Below are positions 1-6,611 of a stretch of DNA of 32,986 nucleotides, piece by piece; the stretch's first letter is position 1, and each line of letters starts with the position of its first letter. The translations under genes and the position numbers were made by a program. This DNA comes from Dehalococcoidia bacterium (lineage in GTDB: Bacteria; Chloroflexota; Dehalococcoidia; Lucifugimonadales; Australimonadaceae), in assembly GCA_021296055.1 (NCBI GenBank), contig JAGWBE010000007.1, positions 1 through 32,986 on the forward strand, in the 5' to 3' direction. The notes beneath the pieces were generated by a model that did no database searches, was not told where the DNA came from, and worked only from the letters and a program-made list of their open reading frames with translations.

Positions 1-500
1 CGATATACCGGCGGCGTTGGGCAACCTCCCCGAGCTTGAACGGCTGGTCCTCTCCTTCAACGAGTTGACCGGCGAAATACCGGCGGAGTTGGGCAGCCTC
101 TCCGACCTTGAAAGGCTGTCCCTTCGCATAAACGAATTGAACGGCGAGATCCCGCCGACGTTGGGCAACCTCTCCAATCTTGAGACACTGGATCTCAGCA
201 GCAACGACCTGACGGGAGAGATACCGGCGGCATTGAGCAACCTCTCCAACCTTGAATAGCTATGGCTCGGAGGCAACGAGTTGACCGGAGAGATACCGGC
301 GGCGCTGGGCAACCTCTCCGACCTTGAAGGGCTATGGCTCGGAGGCAACGAGTTGAACGGAGTCATACCGGACGCGTTGCCTTGAAGCGCTCCACCTCAT
401 TGACAACCAGCTGATTGGATGCGTGCCCGCCGGATTGCGGAGCGTGCCGAGCAACGACTTCGCCCGGCTCGGCCTGCCCTTCTGCGAGGACGGCGGGTAG
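1..500 (+). pseudogene. Leucine-rich-repeat protein, 3' part, broken by a stop and a frameshift
   Basis: The reading frame enters from outside the window, so the N-terminus is not seen. It encodes ~24-residue plant-type LRR units of the form L-x-L-x-x-N-x-L-T-G-E-I-P. The frame carries TAG at 257-259, at a variable LRR position; the next unit has GGG there. It then continues with two more perfect repeats to TGA at 383-385. The C-terminal cap lies in another frame, from CTT at 381 to TAG at 498-500. It reads LEALHLIDNQLIGCVP, followed by a short tail ending PFCEDGG. Compared with the other repeats, the sequence coding G-N-L-S and most of the next codon (14 nt) is missing after GCGTTG at 377-379, which explains the shift. 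LRR proteins of this kind are usually secreted or surface proteins for protein-protein contact. The ligand is unknown. Two independent lesions make a pseudogene likely, although a sequence error is possible. Confidence 0.85.
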
Positions 501-522
501 GCGGCGCGGCATGGCCATTGGC

Positions 523-556
523 CCGTTCGCTCTGAGGGGACTCGAAGGGCGAACGG
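523..556. terminator. Inverted repeat between convergent genes, possible bidirectional terminator
   Basis: CCGTTCGC (523-530) pairs with GCGAACGG (549-556) around an 18-nt loop. It lies between the end of the LRR pseudogene and the end of the first hydrolase, which are convergent. There is no T-tract, so a terminator role is inferred from position only. Confidence 0.35.
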
Positions 557-628
557 AAGGAGGCGGGCGCCGAGGCATCGCCGACTCCTCCTATGCTGCC
601 CGGCGCGCCGGCACAGCGGGGCGCCCCG

Positions 629-1471
629 CTAGTGCGTGAGGAAGTCGAGGACGAGGCGGTTGAACTCGTCGCGGTGCTCGTACTGGACGAAGTGGCCCGC
701 GCCGCGCCAGATGTGGACGCGCAGGTTGGGGATCTCGCCCATCGCGCGCAGCACGCCCTCCACCGGCACCATCCAGTCCTGCCCGCCCCATAGCAGGAGC
801 GTCTCCGTCTTCAGGTTGGCCGCCTCGCGCTGCACGTTGCTCATATTGGCGCTGCCGCCGAAGCGGGCGGCGGCTTCGAGGTGGCCGGAGATGGTCGCGG
901 CGGCGAAACGGCGGTCGACCAGCTCCTTGCTGCGCAGCGCCGGATTGGGGATGAAGTAGTCCATCATCCGCTGCATGCGCTCGTAGGTGGGCTCTTCGCG
1001 GAACTCCATCAGCGTCTTGATGCCCTCGGCAGGAGTGGGCGAGAGCATGAGCGGCATACCGGTGGAGGCGTAGGTGGCTTGCAGCACGAGCTTGCCGATG
1101 CGCTCGGGGTAGTCGAGGCCGAAGCGGACGCCGAAGGGGCCGCTGAAGGAGGAGCAGTAGAGGTGCGTGGTCTCGATGCCTAGGTGGTCGAGCAGGCCGC
1201 GCATCAGTCTGGCGAGGAAGCCGTCCACCGTTTTGCCCTCGGGCAGCGTTGCGCTCTTGTCGGAGCCGCCGTAGCCGGGCAGGTCGACCAGCAGCATGCG
1301 GAAGTGCTTGGAGAGCTCGGGGACGTTGAAGCGCGTGTTGTCCCACGCGTTGGCGCCGGGGCCGCCGCCGTGGAAGGTCATGAGCGCGGGGCCGGCGCCG
1401 ACGTCGTTGTAGTGCAGTTCCACGCCGTCGATGGTTGCGTAGCGGTCGGAGTCTGCCTTGTCGAGGGTCAT
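629..1471 (-). CDS. Alpha/beta hydrolase, meta-cleavage-product hydrolase family, diverged copy
   Basis: 280-aa alpha/beta-hydrolase related to the C-C bond hydrolases BphD, MhpC and HsaD, which cleave ring-fission products of aromatic catabolism. The oxyanion motif HGGGPGA (about residues 34-40) is intact. The predicted triad is Ser108, Asp232 (WGGQD) and His260. The nucleophile elbow is unusual: C-S-S-F-S-G where its paralogues have G-N-S-F/M-G-G. The residue after the catalytic His is Phe instead of the family Trp. The Arg in the lid region (R-R-F) is retained. The start codon is preceded by AGGAGAGG. The gene begins 22 nt after the next hydrolase ends and is the last gene of a four-paralogue run. 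The substrate cannot be read from the sequence. The changed elbow suggests a different substrate, or esterase-like chemistry. Confidence 0.85.
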   Translation of the reverse strand: MTLDKADSDRYATIDGVELHYNDVGAGPALMTFHGGGPGANAWDNTRFNVPELSKHFRMLLVDLPGYGGSDKSATLPEGKTVDGFLARLMRGLLDHLGIETTHLYCSSFSGPFGVRFGLDYPERIGKLVLQATYASTGMPLMLSPTPAEGIKTLMEFREEPTYERMQRMMDYFIPNPALRSKELVDRRFAAATISGHLEAAARFGGSANMSNVQREAANLKTETLLLWGGQDWMVPVEGVLRAMGEIPNLRVHIWRGAGHFVQYEHRDEFNRLVLDFLTH

Positions 1472-1493
1472 GCGGCCTCTCCTGCGGGCGGGG

Positions 1494-2324
1494 TTAGTCG
1501 GTGAGGAAGCGGATGACGAGACGGTTCCACTCGTCGGCGCGCTCGTACTGCGGCCAGTGTCCGCAGCCCGCGCCGAACAGGTGGAGGCGCGCGTTCGGCA
1601 TCTCCCACATGGCGGCGAGGGCGCGGTCCATTGGCACGTCGCGGTCGGCGGCGCCCCAGATGATGAGGGTGGGCGCGGCGACGCGGTTGATGAAGTTGAG
1701 CAGTCCCTCCATCGGGCCCGATATGTTCCCGCGCGCCTCCTGGTAGCCGGGCGCGTGGGCGGCGGCGTAGCGCAGTTCGATCGCCTCCTCGCGCAACTCG
1801 GGGCGCGATATCTGGATCTCCATCACCTCGCGCAGACGCTCCATCGTAGGGTCGCGTCCGAAGGCGGCGGTGTAGGCGGCGCCCTCCACGGGCATGGGAT
1901 TGAAGAGACTCTTGCCGAGGCCCGTGGGCGCGTCGATGACGATGCGGCCGACGCGCTCGGGGTGAAGCGCGGCGAGTTTGAGCACCGGCCCCGCGCCGGG
2001 CGAGCCGCCGTAGAAGTGGGCGCGCTCGATGCCGAGGGCGTCGAGGAAGTCGCGCAGCACGCGGGCGTAGAAGTCGAGGCGCGGCTCGCTGCTCTTCACC
2101 TGCTTGTCGGAGTCGCCCTGCGGCGGCAGGTTGAGGAGCATGGTGCGGAAGCGTTGGGAGAGGGCGTGGAGGTTGCGGCGGTTCTGTCCCCAGGCGGTCG
2201 CGCCGAAGGCGGTAGCGGCGACGCAGACCAGCGGCGACCCCTCTCCCGCTTCGTGGTAATGGACGCGGACGCCGTTGGCGTCGGCGTAGCGGCTGGTGTT
2301 CTCGGCGGTGAGCGCCATCGCCAT
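1494..2324 (-). CDS. Alpha/beta hydrolase with degenerate oxyanion-hole motif
   Basis: 276-aa member of the same BphD/MhpC-like family. The start at 2324 was chosen because AGGAG lies about 9 nt upstream and because the N-terminus (LTAENTSRYADANG) then aligns with its paralogues. A longer open frame runs upstream into the repeat element and is not expected to be coding. The predicted triad is Ser108 (G-G-S-P-G-A), Asp227 (WGAAD) and His256 (GCGHWPQYE). The strand that normally carries HGGGPGA reads as ATAFGA, so the classical oxyanion-hole Gly cluster is lost, and the Asn before the nucleophile is Gly. It may therefore not be a C-C hydrolase. It is separated from the upstream hydrolase by 223 nt containing a MITE-like repeat, and lies 22 nt upstream of the next hydrolase. 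Confidence 0.82.
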   Translation of the reverse strand: MAMALTAENTSRYADANGVRVHYHEAGEGSPLVCVAATAFGATAWGQNRRNLHALSQRFRTMLLNLPPQGDSDKQVKSSEPRLDFYARVLRDFLDALGIERAHFYGGSPGAGPVLKLAALHPERVGRIVIDAPTGLGKSLFNPMPVEGAAYTAAFGRDPTMERLREVMEIQISRPELREEAIELRYAAAHAPGYQEARGNISGPMEGLLNFINRVAAPTLIIWGAADRDVPMDRALAAMWEMPNARLHLFGAGCGHWPQYERADEWNRLVIRFLTD

Positions 2325-2356
2325 TGCGTCGCTCTCCTCTCTTTCCGTCGCTCCCG

Positions 2357-2520
2357 CGAAAAGAGACTTTCGCGTAACTACTCTGTCCCCCCTCCCCTCA
2401 CCCCCAAGAAACAACCCCCCCCTTTTGTGAGGGATACCCCCGCCCCCAGCCGAGGGGCGGCTAGCCCCTCGGCACTCCCTGCTTGAAGAGGCGCCCGTTT
2501 ACGCAGAGGTCTCCGAAAGC
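2357..2520 (+). repeat. MITE-like repeat, copy 1, with imperfect terminal inverted repeats
   Basis: Non-coding element of about 164 bp between two hydrolase genes. The left end (CGAAAAGAGACTTTCGCGTA, from 2357) and right end (TTTACGCAGAGGTCTCCGAA, from 2498) form an imperfect terminal inverted repeat sharing GAGAC...GCGTAA. Inside are C-rich tracts, the string CCCCAAGAAA, the string CCTTTTGTGAGGGATACCCC and a hairpin at 2449-2473. A diverged copy in inverted orientation lies at 32843-32986. A repeat shared by two unrelated places, with short inverted ends and no ORF, is what a MITE looks like. No transposase is visible and no clear target duplication could be identified. Confidence 0.7.
2449..2473. 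repeat. Perfect 9-bp hairpin inside the MITE-like repeat
   Basis: GCCGAGGGG and CCCCTCGGC form a perfect stem around the 7-nt loop CGGCTAG. Because it lies inside the hydrolase operon it could attenuate or process the transcript. In the second copy of the element the hairpin core has the opposite orientation relative to its flanks. Confidence 0.6.
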
Positions 2521-2547
2521 GGGAACCGCGCCTCGATTCGGCTGCGG

Positions 2548-3387
2548 CTAGTCGTTGGCGATGAAGTCCATGATGAGGCGGTTGAACTCGTCCGACTTCT
2601 CGTACTGCACCCAGTGGCCGCACTCGGGGAAGACGTGCACCTGCGCGTCGGGGATGCGCCAGAGCATATTCAGTGCGAAGTCGAGGGGCGAGAAGCGGTC
2701 GTCGCGCCCCCAGATGATGAGCGTCTTGGCTTGCACCTTGTGCAGTTCGGAGGTGAAGTCCGGGGTGACGCGGTTGGTGGAGTTGCGGCGCGCCTCGATG
2801 TGCTGCGGGCGGCTCAGGCCTGCGTTGTGGCGCATATCAATCAGCTCGTCCGTCTTGAACTTCTCGTCGTAGACGAACAGGTCGACGATCTTGGCCATCT
2901 GCTCGCGGGAGGGGTTGTCCCACCACGCGTTCAGCGCCTTGATGCCCTCGAGCGGACGGGGCATGAAGTAGGAGGGGCCGCTGCCCGCGGGACCCATCAC
3001 GATGAGCTTGCCGACGCGCTCCGGGTACTCGATGGCGAAGCGCAGGGAGGTTGCGCCGCCGAAGGAGTTGCCGATGAAGTGCGCTTTGTCGATGCCTAGC
3101 TCGTCGAACATCGCCTTGATGGCGACGGCGTTGTAGCGGGTGGCGTCGCCGTCGATGACGACGGGGTCGGACTTGCCGTACTGGGGCATGTCCAACAGCA
3201 TCGTGCGGTAGGTCTCGGAGAACGCGCCGATGTTAGTGCGGAAGTTGCTCCAGCCGGAGGCGCCGGGGCCGCCGCCGTGAATCATGACGACCGCCTCGCC
3301 GGAGCCGGCCTCGTTGTAGTGGAGGCGGATGTCCCCGGCCTGGACGTACCTGCTGGTGCTCTCTTCGGTGAGGGTCTGTGTCGCCAT
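2548..3387 (-). CDS. Alpha/beta hydrolase, meta-cleavage-product (C-C) hydrolase type
   Basis: 279-aa protein with the full signature of BphD/MhpC/HsaD-type hydrolases, which hydrolyse C-C bonds in ring-opened aromatic compounds. It has HGGGPGASGW at about residues 37-46, nucleophile elbow G-N-S-F-G-G with Ser108, Asp230 (WGRDD) and His258 in CGHWVQYE. Asn before Ser and Trp after His are both kept, and the lid Arg is present (DMRH). Length and motif spacing are normal for the family. It begins 37 nt after the upstream paralogue ends, so the two are probably co-transcribed. The exact substrate (biphenyl-, phenylpropionate- or steroid-derived, or other) cannot be told. Confidence 0.88.
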   Translation of the reverse strand: MATQTLTEESTSRYVQAGDIRLHYNEAGSGEAVVMIHGGGPGASGWSNFRTNIGAFSETYRTMLLDMPQYGKSDPVVIDGDATRYNAVAIKAMFDELGIDKAHFIGNSFGGATSLRFAIEYPERVGKLIVMGPAGSGPSYFMPRPLEGIKALNAWWDNPSREQMAKIVDLFVYDEKFKTDELIDMRHNAGLSRPQHIEARRNSTNRVTPDFTSELHKVQAKTLIIWGRDDRFSPLDFALNMLWRIPDAQVHVFPECGHWVQYEKSDEFNRLIMDFIAND

Positions 3388-3424
3388 AGTCGCGCCTCTC
3401 TGATTCTTCGGTATTTCGCGGGGG

Positions 3425-4261
3425 CTAGCCGAGGAATTCGAGCAGCAGGCGGTTGAAGCCGTCGGCGTGCTCGTACTGCGCCCAGTGGCCGCAGCGGGGG
3501 AAGACGTGCAGCCGTGCGTTGGGTATGTGCCACATAAACTTCAGCGCGTGGTCGAGGGGGACGAACAGGTCGTCCCGCCCCCACACCACCAGGGAGGGCG
3601 CCTTGATCTTGCCGAGCTCCATCGTGAGGTCGGGCAGCATGGGGTTGGAGCGGCGCTGGCCGTCGATGTGCTCGGGGTGTTCCAGCAGGCCCGCCACCCG
3701 CTGCTCCAGCAGTTCCTCGGTTACGAAGGAGGAGTCGTAGACGAAGAGGTCGATCATCTCGCGGAAAGACTCTTTGGTCTGCTTTACGTACACGTCGCGC
3801 AGCGCCTTGATGCCCTCCATCGGCAGCGGATTGAAAAGGCTCTTGCCGCCGCCCGCCGCGCCCATCAGCACGAGCTTCTCCACACGCTCGGGGTGGTTGA
3901 TGGCGATGACGGCGGAGGTCCCGCCGCCCATGGAGTTGCCGACGAAGCTGGCCTTGTCGATGCCCATGGCGTCGAGGAAGTCCACGAAGATGCGCGCGTT
4001 CTCGCGCAGGCGGTCGGTCTCAGTCCCGATGACGATGGGGTCGGACTTGCCGAAGCCGGGCATGTCCACGAGGAGGACGCGGTAGCGTTCGGACATAGGG
4101 CCGATGTTGCGGACGAAGTTGCTCCATCCGCTGGCGCCAGGGCCGCCGCCGTGAATGAAGATGACGGGATGGCCGGAGCCGGCTTCGTTGTAATGGATCT
4201 TGAAGCCGTTGGCGTCGGCGTAGCGGCTGGTGCTCGCTTCGGTCAGGGTCTGCGTGACCAT
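3425..4261 (-). CDS. Alpha/beta hydrolase, meta-cleavage-product (C-C) hydrolase type, first of operon
   Basis: 278-aa hydrolase, the most canonical of the four paralogues. It has HGGGPGASGW, elbow G-N-S-M-G-G with Ser110, Asp231 (WGRDD) and His259 (RCGHWAQYE), plus the lid Arg (EQRV). The N-terminus shares TQTLTE-S-TSRY with the neighbouring copy, so the pair arose by tandem duplication. The start is supported by GGAGG about 7 nt upstream and by a TTGACA/TAGCGT promoter at 4290-4317. It heads the hydrolase run. Its role is probably in degradation of recalcitrant or aromatic organic matter. No dioxygenase or other pathway gene is present in the window, so this is family-level inference. Confidence 0.88.
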   Translation of the reverse strand: MVTQTLTEASTSRYADANGFKIHYNEAGSGHPVIFIHGGGPGASGWSNFVRNIGPMSERYRVLLVDMPGFGKSDPIVIGTETDRLRENARIFVDFLDAMGIDKASFVGNSMGGGTSAVIAINHPERVEKLVLMGAAGGGKSLFNPLPMEGIKALRDVYVKQTKESFREMIDLFVYDSSFVTEELLEQRVAGLLEHPEHIDGQRRSNPMLPDLTMELGKIKAPSLVVWGRDDLFVPLDHALKFMWHIPNARLHVFPRCGHWAQYEHADGFNRLLLEFLG

Positions 4262-4289
4262 AGGCGCCTCCTCGGGAGCTGCGCCGCCA

Positions 4290-4317
4290 ACGCTACCAAA
4301 TCGGCGGGGGTTGTCAA
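4290..4317 (-). promoter_or_regulatory. Sigma70-type promoter of the hydrolase operon
   Basis: Reading the minus strand: TTGACA (4317-4312), a 16-nt spacer, then TAGCGT (4295-4290) preceded by TGG, an extended -10. It is placed upstream of the 4261 start with a leader of about 20 nt carrying a Shine-Dalgarno sequence. Confidence 0.7.
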
Positions 4318-4337
4318 GGCGGGGCGGGCCGCGGCGC

Positions 4338-5186
4338 CTAGCCGTATTCGAGGGCCTCTTTCAGCTCGAAGATGCGCGCGTCCACCTCTTGAGAGATGGC
4401 GGGGGGCATGGGCGCTTCGCGGTTGAGGTAGGTGTCGAGCAACTCCAGCTCGTCGAATATCTGGAAGCAGTCCACGTCGCGCTGGAGCCACGCGGACAGG
4501 TACTGCGTGCGGGTGGCCACGTCCTTGGCGACGGAGAATTGGTAGACCTGGCGCAGATTGTCCTTGAGGTAGGAGACGACGGGCATGAAGTCGGCGTCGC
4601 CGCTGATGAGGACGGCCACGTCGTAGTTGGGCATCTTGGCGATCATATCGACGGCGATGCCGATGTCCACGCCCTTCTCGCCGAGGCGCGTGCCGAGGTA
4701 GTAGAGCTCGCCGGTGTCGTAGCGGCGCTCGATGCGGTAGGGCTGATAGGGGCGGATGGCGTATTGGCCGACGTACTTGAACTCGAGGAAGTCGGTGTCG
4801 CGCTGGAGGTTGGAGAAGACGCGCTCGCGCAGGTTCTCGAAGTACTGGCGCTCGCGGTCATACCACTCCTTCGCGGCGGCGGTAATCTCCTCCAGCGTGA
4901 GGCCGGGCACGTCGTAGTTGTCGATGATGTACTGGGCGAGGCGCACGCTTTCCGACCAGGGCGTGATCGAGGCGGCGTGGTACCAATAGACGCGCACGAG
5001 GCGGTGGTCGAGGTGGGTCGCCTCGTTGAACTTGTCGATCACGCCGGAGAAGAAGTCGCGCCAGTGGAAGTGGCGCTCCTCGAGCTGGTAGGAGGGATAC
5101 TCATCGCCGGAGCGGAACGAGAACTGGCGTAAGTTGCTGCGGAAGTTCTGGCCGTCAACGAATATGACGGTGCGAAGCGGATTCAT
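4338..5186 (-). CDS. NYN-domain (LabA/DUF88) putative ribonuclease
   Basis: 282-aa protein with a PIN-like NYN fold. The acidic-site motifs are visible in order: V-I-F-V-D-G-Q-N-F near the N-terminus (Asp11, Asn14), K-G-V-D-I-G-I-A-V-D-M in the middle, and L-I-S-G-D-A-D-F-M-P-V-V following. These are the expected metal-binding Asp positions of NYN nucleases (LabA, DUF88), which act on RNA. Both ATG 5186 and ATG 5231 are in frame. 5186 is preferred because the domain begins right there, and GAGAGG lies about 12 nt upstream. The promoter at 5261-5289 allows either. The gene is divergent from a NurA-family gene. The substrate is unknown. Confidence 0.85.
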   Translation of the reverse strand: MNPLRTVIFVDGQNFRSNLRQFSFRSGDEYPSYQLEERHFHWRDFFSGVIDKFNEATHLDHRLVRVYWYHAASITPWSESVRLAQYIIDNYDVPGLTLEEITAAAKEWYDRERQYFENLRERVFSNLQRDTDFLEFKYVGQYAIRPYQPYRIERRYDTGELYYLGTRLGEKGVDIGIAVDMIAKMPNYDVAVLISGDADFMPVVSYLKDNLRQVYQFSVAKDVATRTQYLSAWLQRDVDCFQIFDELELLDTYLNREAPMPPAISQEVDARIFELKEALEYG

Positions 5187-5260
5187 GGCGGATGGACGCC
5201 TCTCAATCTCCGGAGTGTCGGACGGTTGCATGGAAAAGCTCGGCCTTTACGGCGGCGGCG

Positions 5261-5289
5261 ATGCTAGCCGCGCCTAGTGTGGCTGTCAA
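5261..5289 (-). promoter_or_regulatory. Sigma70-type promoter of the NYN gene
   Basis: On the minus strand TTGACA (5289-5284), a 17-nt spacer and TAGCAT (5266-5261). This is near-consensus spacing and a perfect -35. Expected transcription start is near 5254. Confidence 0.7.
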
Positions 5290-5308
5290 CGCCGTCCCGA
5301 CGGAGGGG

Positions 5309-5314
5309 TAGTAT
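5309..5314 (+). promoter_or_regulatory. Possible -10 box of the NurA gene
   Basis: TAGTAT ends 9 nt before the ATG at 5324. No good -35 is seen and no Shine-Dalgarno is close to the start, so the mRNA may have almost no leader. Confidence 0.35.
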
Positions 5315-5323
5315 GGACGGATT

Positions 5324-6526
5324 ATGGCGTTGGACCTGGACAAGACGGCGGCGCAGCTGGGCAGGCTGACGGCGAGCCTGCGGCAGCGCGGCGATGTCAA
5401 GGCGGACGCGCTCGCGCAGGCGTTGACGGCGCTGCGCGAGGCCGACCCGGAGGCAGTGGAGGCGCGCCGCGCCGGGGGGCGCGTAACGTGGCTCGTCGCG
5501 GGCGTGGAGGAGTCGCTGCGCGACGCGTTCGCCGCGCCGTCTTTGCCGGACGACTACCTGGCGCTGTCGGTGGATGGCTCGCACGTCGACGTAGACAGGC
5601 ACTCGCCCGCGCGCTGCTACCTCATCAATATCGGCTCGGCGGCGCTGCGCTACGGCGCACGGTCAGGCGCGGCGCTGCGCAGCGCGCCGACGCTCTACGC
5701 GCGCGACGAGGAGCTGGCGCTGGCCGACCCCGCGGCGGCGCGCGACATGGCGGTGGAAGGGCCGCTGCTGGGCATGGTGCGGGCAGTCGCCGAGGTGGAA
5801 GCGTTGGCCGACCTGGTGGAGGCGTCGCCCCCGGACGCGCCGACGGTGGCTCTGCTCGACGGCACGCTGGTGCTGTGGGGGCTGGCGGGCCAGGGCTACC
5901 CGGAGTTCGTGCGGCGGCGATTGCTGGAGGACGGGTTGCTGCCCGCGCTCGACCGCCTGCGCTCAGCCGCTAAAGGACGGACGCTGGCGGTCGCCTCGTA
6001 CATCAGCCTGCCGCGCAGCACGGAGGTGATGAACGCGCTGCGCCTGCACGTCTGCCCCTATGAGCGGGTGGACTGCGACGCGCATTGCGGCGCGCTCCGT
6101 TCGGGGACGCGCCCATGCGACGCGGTAGGCGGTCTGACGGATGGCGAGTTGGCGGCGGCGGCGCTGCGGCCAGGGGAGCGGTCGGCGGTGTTCCGCAGCA
6201 ATTCGGGCGTGGTGAGCGAGCGCTACGGCCCGCATGCGGTGCGCTTCTTCTACCTGAACGTGGGCGAAGAGGTCGCGCGTGTGGAGACGCCGGAGTGGAC
6301 GGCGCGGGATCCGGAGGCGCTGGCGCTGTTGCACGCGGCGCTGCTCTCGCAGGCGGATAAGGGGCACGGCTACCCGGCGGCGCTCCAAGAGGCGCACGAG
6401 CAGGCGGTGATCAGCGGGCGCGACCGGGAGGGGTTCGCGCTGTTAGTCGAGCAGGCGATGACGGCGGAGGGGCTGCCGACGGCGACCTCGCAGAAGGCGC
6501 GCAGCAAGCGCACCCGGTGGGTTTAG
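5324..6526 (+). CDS. NurA-domain nuclease
   Basis: 400-aa NurA-family protein. NurA is a manganese-dependent 5'-3' nuclease that works with the HerA helicase in DNA end resection in archaea and some bacteria. Visible signatures are L-S-V-D-G-S-H (Asp84) followed by C-Y-L-I-N-I-G, V-A-L-L-D-G-T-L-V-L-W (Asp179) in the middle, and the C-terminal G-Y-P-A-A-L-Q-E-A-H block typical of NurA. Family function implies DNA repair. No HerA gene is next to it here, so the partner must be elsewhere or absent. It is divergently arranged with the NYN nuclease, sharing a 137-bp intergenic region. The start is the first ATG, close behind a TAGTAT box. Confidence 0.82.
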   Translation: MALDLDKTAAQLGRLTASLRQRGDVKADALAQALTALREADPEAVEARRAGGRVTWLVAGVEESLRDAFAAPSLPDDYLALSVDGSHVDVDRHSPARCYLINIGSAALRYGARSGAALRSAPTLYARDEELALADPAAARDMAVEGPLLGMVRAVAEVEALADLVEASPPDAPTVALLDGTLVLWGLAGQGYPEFVRRRLLEDGLLPALDRLRSAAKGRTLAVASYISLPRSTEVMNALRLHVCPYERVDCDAHCGALRSGTRPCDAVGGLTDGELAAAALRPGERSAVFRSNSGVVSERYGPHAVRFFYLNVGEEVARVETPEWTARDPEALALLHAALLSQADKGHGYPAALQEAHEQAVISGRDREGFALLVEQAMTAEGLPTATSQKARSKRTRWV

Positions 6527-6546
6527 CGCCGCCCTGGCGCGCTGCG

Positions 6547-6555
6547 TGGTAGCAT
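6547..6555 (+). promoter_or_regulatory. Extended -10 upstream of argJ
   Basis: TGGTAGCAT, identical to the motif upstream of the aconitase gene and near-identical to those upstream of dnaJ and the hydrolase operon. The -35 is weak, as is common for extended -10 promoters. Confidence 0.45.
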
Positions 6556-6557
6556 CT

Positions 6558-6581
6558 CGCCGTTCGCGGCGGTCAGCCGCC
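6558..6581 (+). promoter_or_regulatory. Two mutually exclusive small hairpins in the argJ leader
   Basis: CGCCG-TTCG-CGGCG (6558-6571) and GGCGG-TCAG-CCGCC (6568-6581) share the GGCG segment, so only one can form. They lie directly after the predicted transcription start. A regulatory role is speculative, since short GC stems are frequent in this GC-rich DNA. Confidence 0.25.
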
Positions 6582-6611
6582 CATTCCATTCGCGCGAGAG
6601 GGGGAAGCAGG

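Noticed and set aside
381..386. TGA at 383-385 in the LRR gene as a possible selenocysteine codon
   Set aside because: selB is present, but the downstream LRR sequence continues in another frame, so the TGA is a result of the deletion, not recoding.
629..4261. Classification of the four hydrolases as haloalkane dehalogenases or epoxide hydrolases
   Set aside because: HGGGPGA, G-N-S-x-G-G with a Ser nucleophile and GHW-x-Q-Y-E point to C-C hydrolases; dehalogenases and epoxide hydrolases use an Asp nucleophile.
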